Shown here piece after piece: positions 36,488 to 36,928 of a stretch of DNA of 36,928 bases. Every line of letters begins with the position of its first letter. Within the stretch, counting starts at the first letter, position 1. Origin of the DNA: a virus; the IMG/VR virus record IMGVR_UViG_3300036945_000386, positions 1 to 36,928 of that record; one strand, given 5' to 3'. The notes beneath the pieces were generated by a model that had not been told where the DNA came from, made no database searches, and worked only from the letters and a program-made list of their open reading frames with translations. The translations under genes were made by a program, and so were the position numbers.

Positions 36488-36928
36488 GGTTTCTTAGGAG
36501 AAGAGACGGCGAGCAAGTATCCAGCGATGTCCTGTGCTTTCTCGGCAAGGTTTTCTTGGATTTGTTCGTCAGAAATATTGTGCGAAGAGGGCTTGGCACG
36601 GTCGAGATAAGTTGCTACCATGATGCCGACTGGCATCTTCCTGATGTTCAGGATGGGGGTCGCGTAGATTACATCGGACCCGTTCTCAGTCATCATGTTA
36701 TACATCGTCGGATTCTTGAACTCTTCGACGAACATCTTGGCAGCGGTGGGCTCCAAGCCCGGTCGCCACATATTTTTCAGAAGATCATTGAAGTTGGACA
36801 AGGGCATTTTGGAAGCCCCTCTCCCCGGCTGCATGTCAGCAGTCATGGCCACACCCTTACGCATGGCGAGGAACCGAAGTTCCGAGTAAGCAAAGGGCAG
36901 TCCGCTCATATCGCGAACACCATTCGTG
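36463..36928 (-). CDS. Membrane-anchored phage protein, C-terminal part (gene starts at 396)
   Basis: Continuation of the 244-aa gene whose start is at 396; bases 36802-36928 duplicate 1-127. This part contains SGLPFAYSELRFLAMRKGVA, a central PLSNFNDLLKNMW, an IYATPILNIRKMPVGIMVATYLD strand-helix pattern reminiscent of a GAF/PAS-like fold, and a C-terminal helix plus PKKPWLWFPPQ. The 148-aa reading frame beginning at 36909 is only an internal ATG. Confidence 0.8.
   Translation of the reverse strand, partial: TNGVRDMSGLPFAYSELRFLAMRKGVAMTADMQPGRGASKMPLSNFNDLLKNMWRPGLEPTAAKMFVEEFKNPTMYNMMTENGSDVIYATPILNIRKMPVGIMVATYLDRAKPSSHNISDEQIQENLAEKAQDIAGYLLAVSSPKKPWLWFPPQ
36802..36928. repeat. Terminal direct repeat (copy 2)
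   Basis: Exact second copy of bases 1-127. Removing one copy gives a 36,801-bp circle. Confidence 0.93.

Noticed and set aside
1-36928. Integrase, attachment site or lysogeny repressor
   Set aside because: No tyrosine or serine recombinase motifs and no tRNA-linked duplicated core were found; the only HTH protein is 61 aa.

Overview
The window is the complete genome of a short-tailed (podovirus-like) tailed phage, assembled as a circle. The first 127 bases are repeated exactly as the last 127 (1-127 = 36802-36928), and one gene reads through the join, so the real molecule is about 36,801 bp. Spanin-type lysis genes point to a Gram-negative host. I cannot name the host from sequence alone; an alphaproteobacterium would be a guess. 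No integrase, repressor-length regulator, DNA polymerase, primase or helicase was recognised.

Layout. (a) 1173-30599 is one long minus-strand block. Read in its own direction (right to left) it holds small early-late genes and lysis genes (HNH-like nuclease, endolysin, spanins, holin, one tRNA-Gly), then packaging (probable TerS, zinc-ribbon protein, TerL), an adhesion block (two collagen-like fibre proteins, a LamG-like protein, an RCC1-like propeller), portal, scaffold, an SU10-type major capsid protein, an SU10-type adaptor, small neck or fibre proteins, a P22 gp10-like propeller 'stabilisation' protein, a GNAT-like protein and three probable internal/ejection proteins. (b) 30600-36287 is the early/replication region, mostly plus strand: a 252-aa unknown protein, a candidate origin made of a 16-bp inverted repeat and iteron-like repeats, a promoter-driven cluster of small genes with a mini helix-turn-helix protein, an HNH-AP2 endonuclease, and a AAA+ ATPase with a C-terminal winged helix preceded by a long structured leader. 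(c) Across the circle join lies a minus pair (36179-36487 and the membrane protein 36463->396), divergent from a plus pair (496-1135) that ends in a GIY-YIG nuclease.

How it works together. The only recognised candidate replication protein is the AAA+ ATPase, so host replication machinery is probably recruited, possibly at the repeat-rich site near 31.7-31.95 kb. Late genes are tightly packed with ATGA/TAATG overlaps. A short element, CTAAATA, recurs at gene starts in two fixed versions (CTAAATAGGTGCATG and CTAAATACTG), often next to nuclease genes.

The most striking property is global: a line-by-line reading found no GTAC anywhere in the genome, where roughly 140 would be expected by chance. 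GCGC also looks very rare. This suggests strong past selection by restriction or another site-specific defence.
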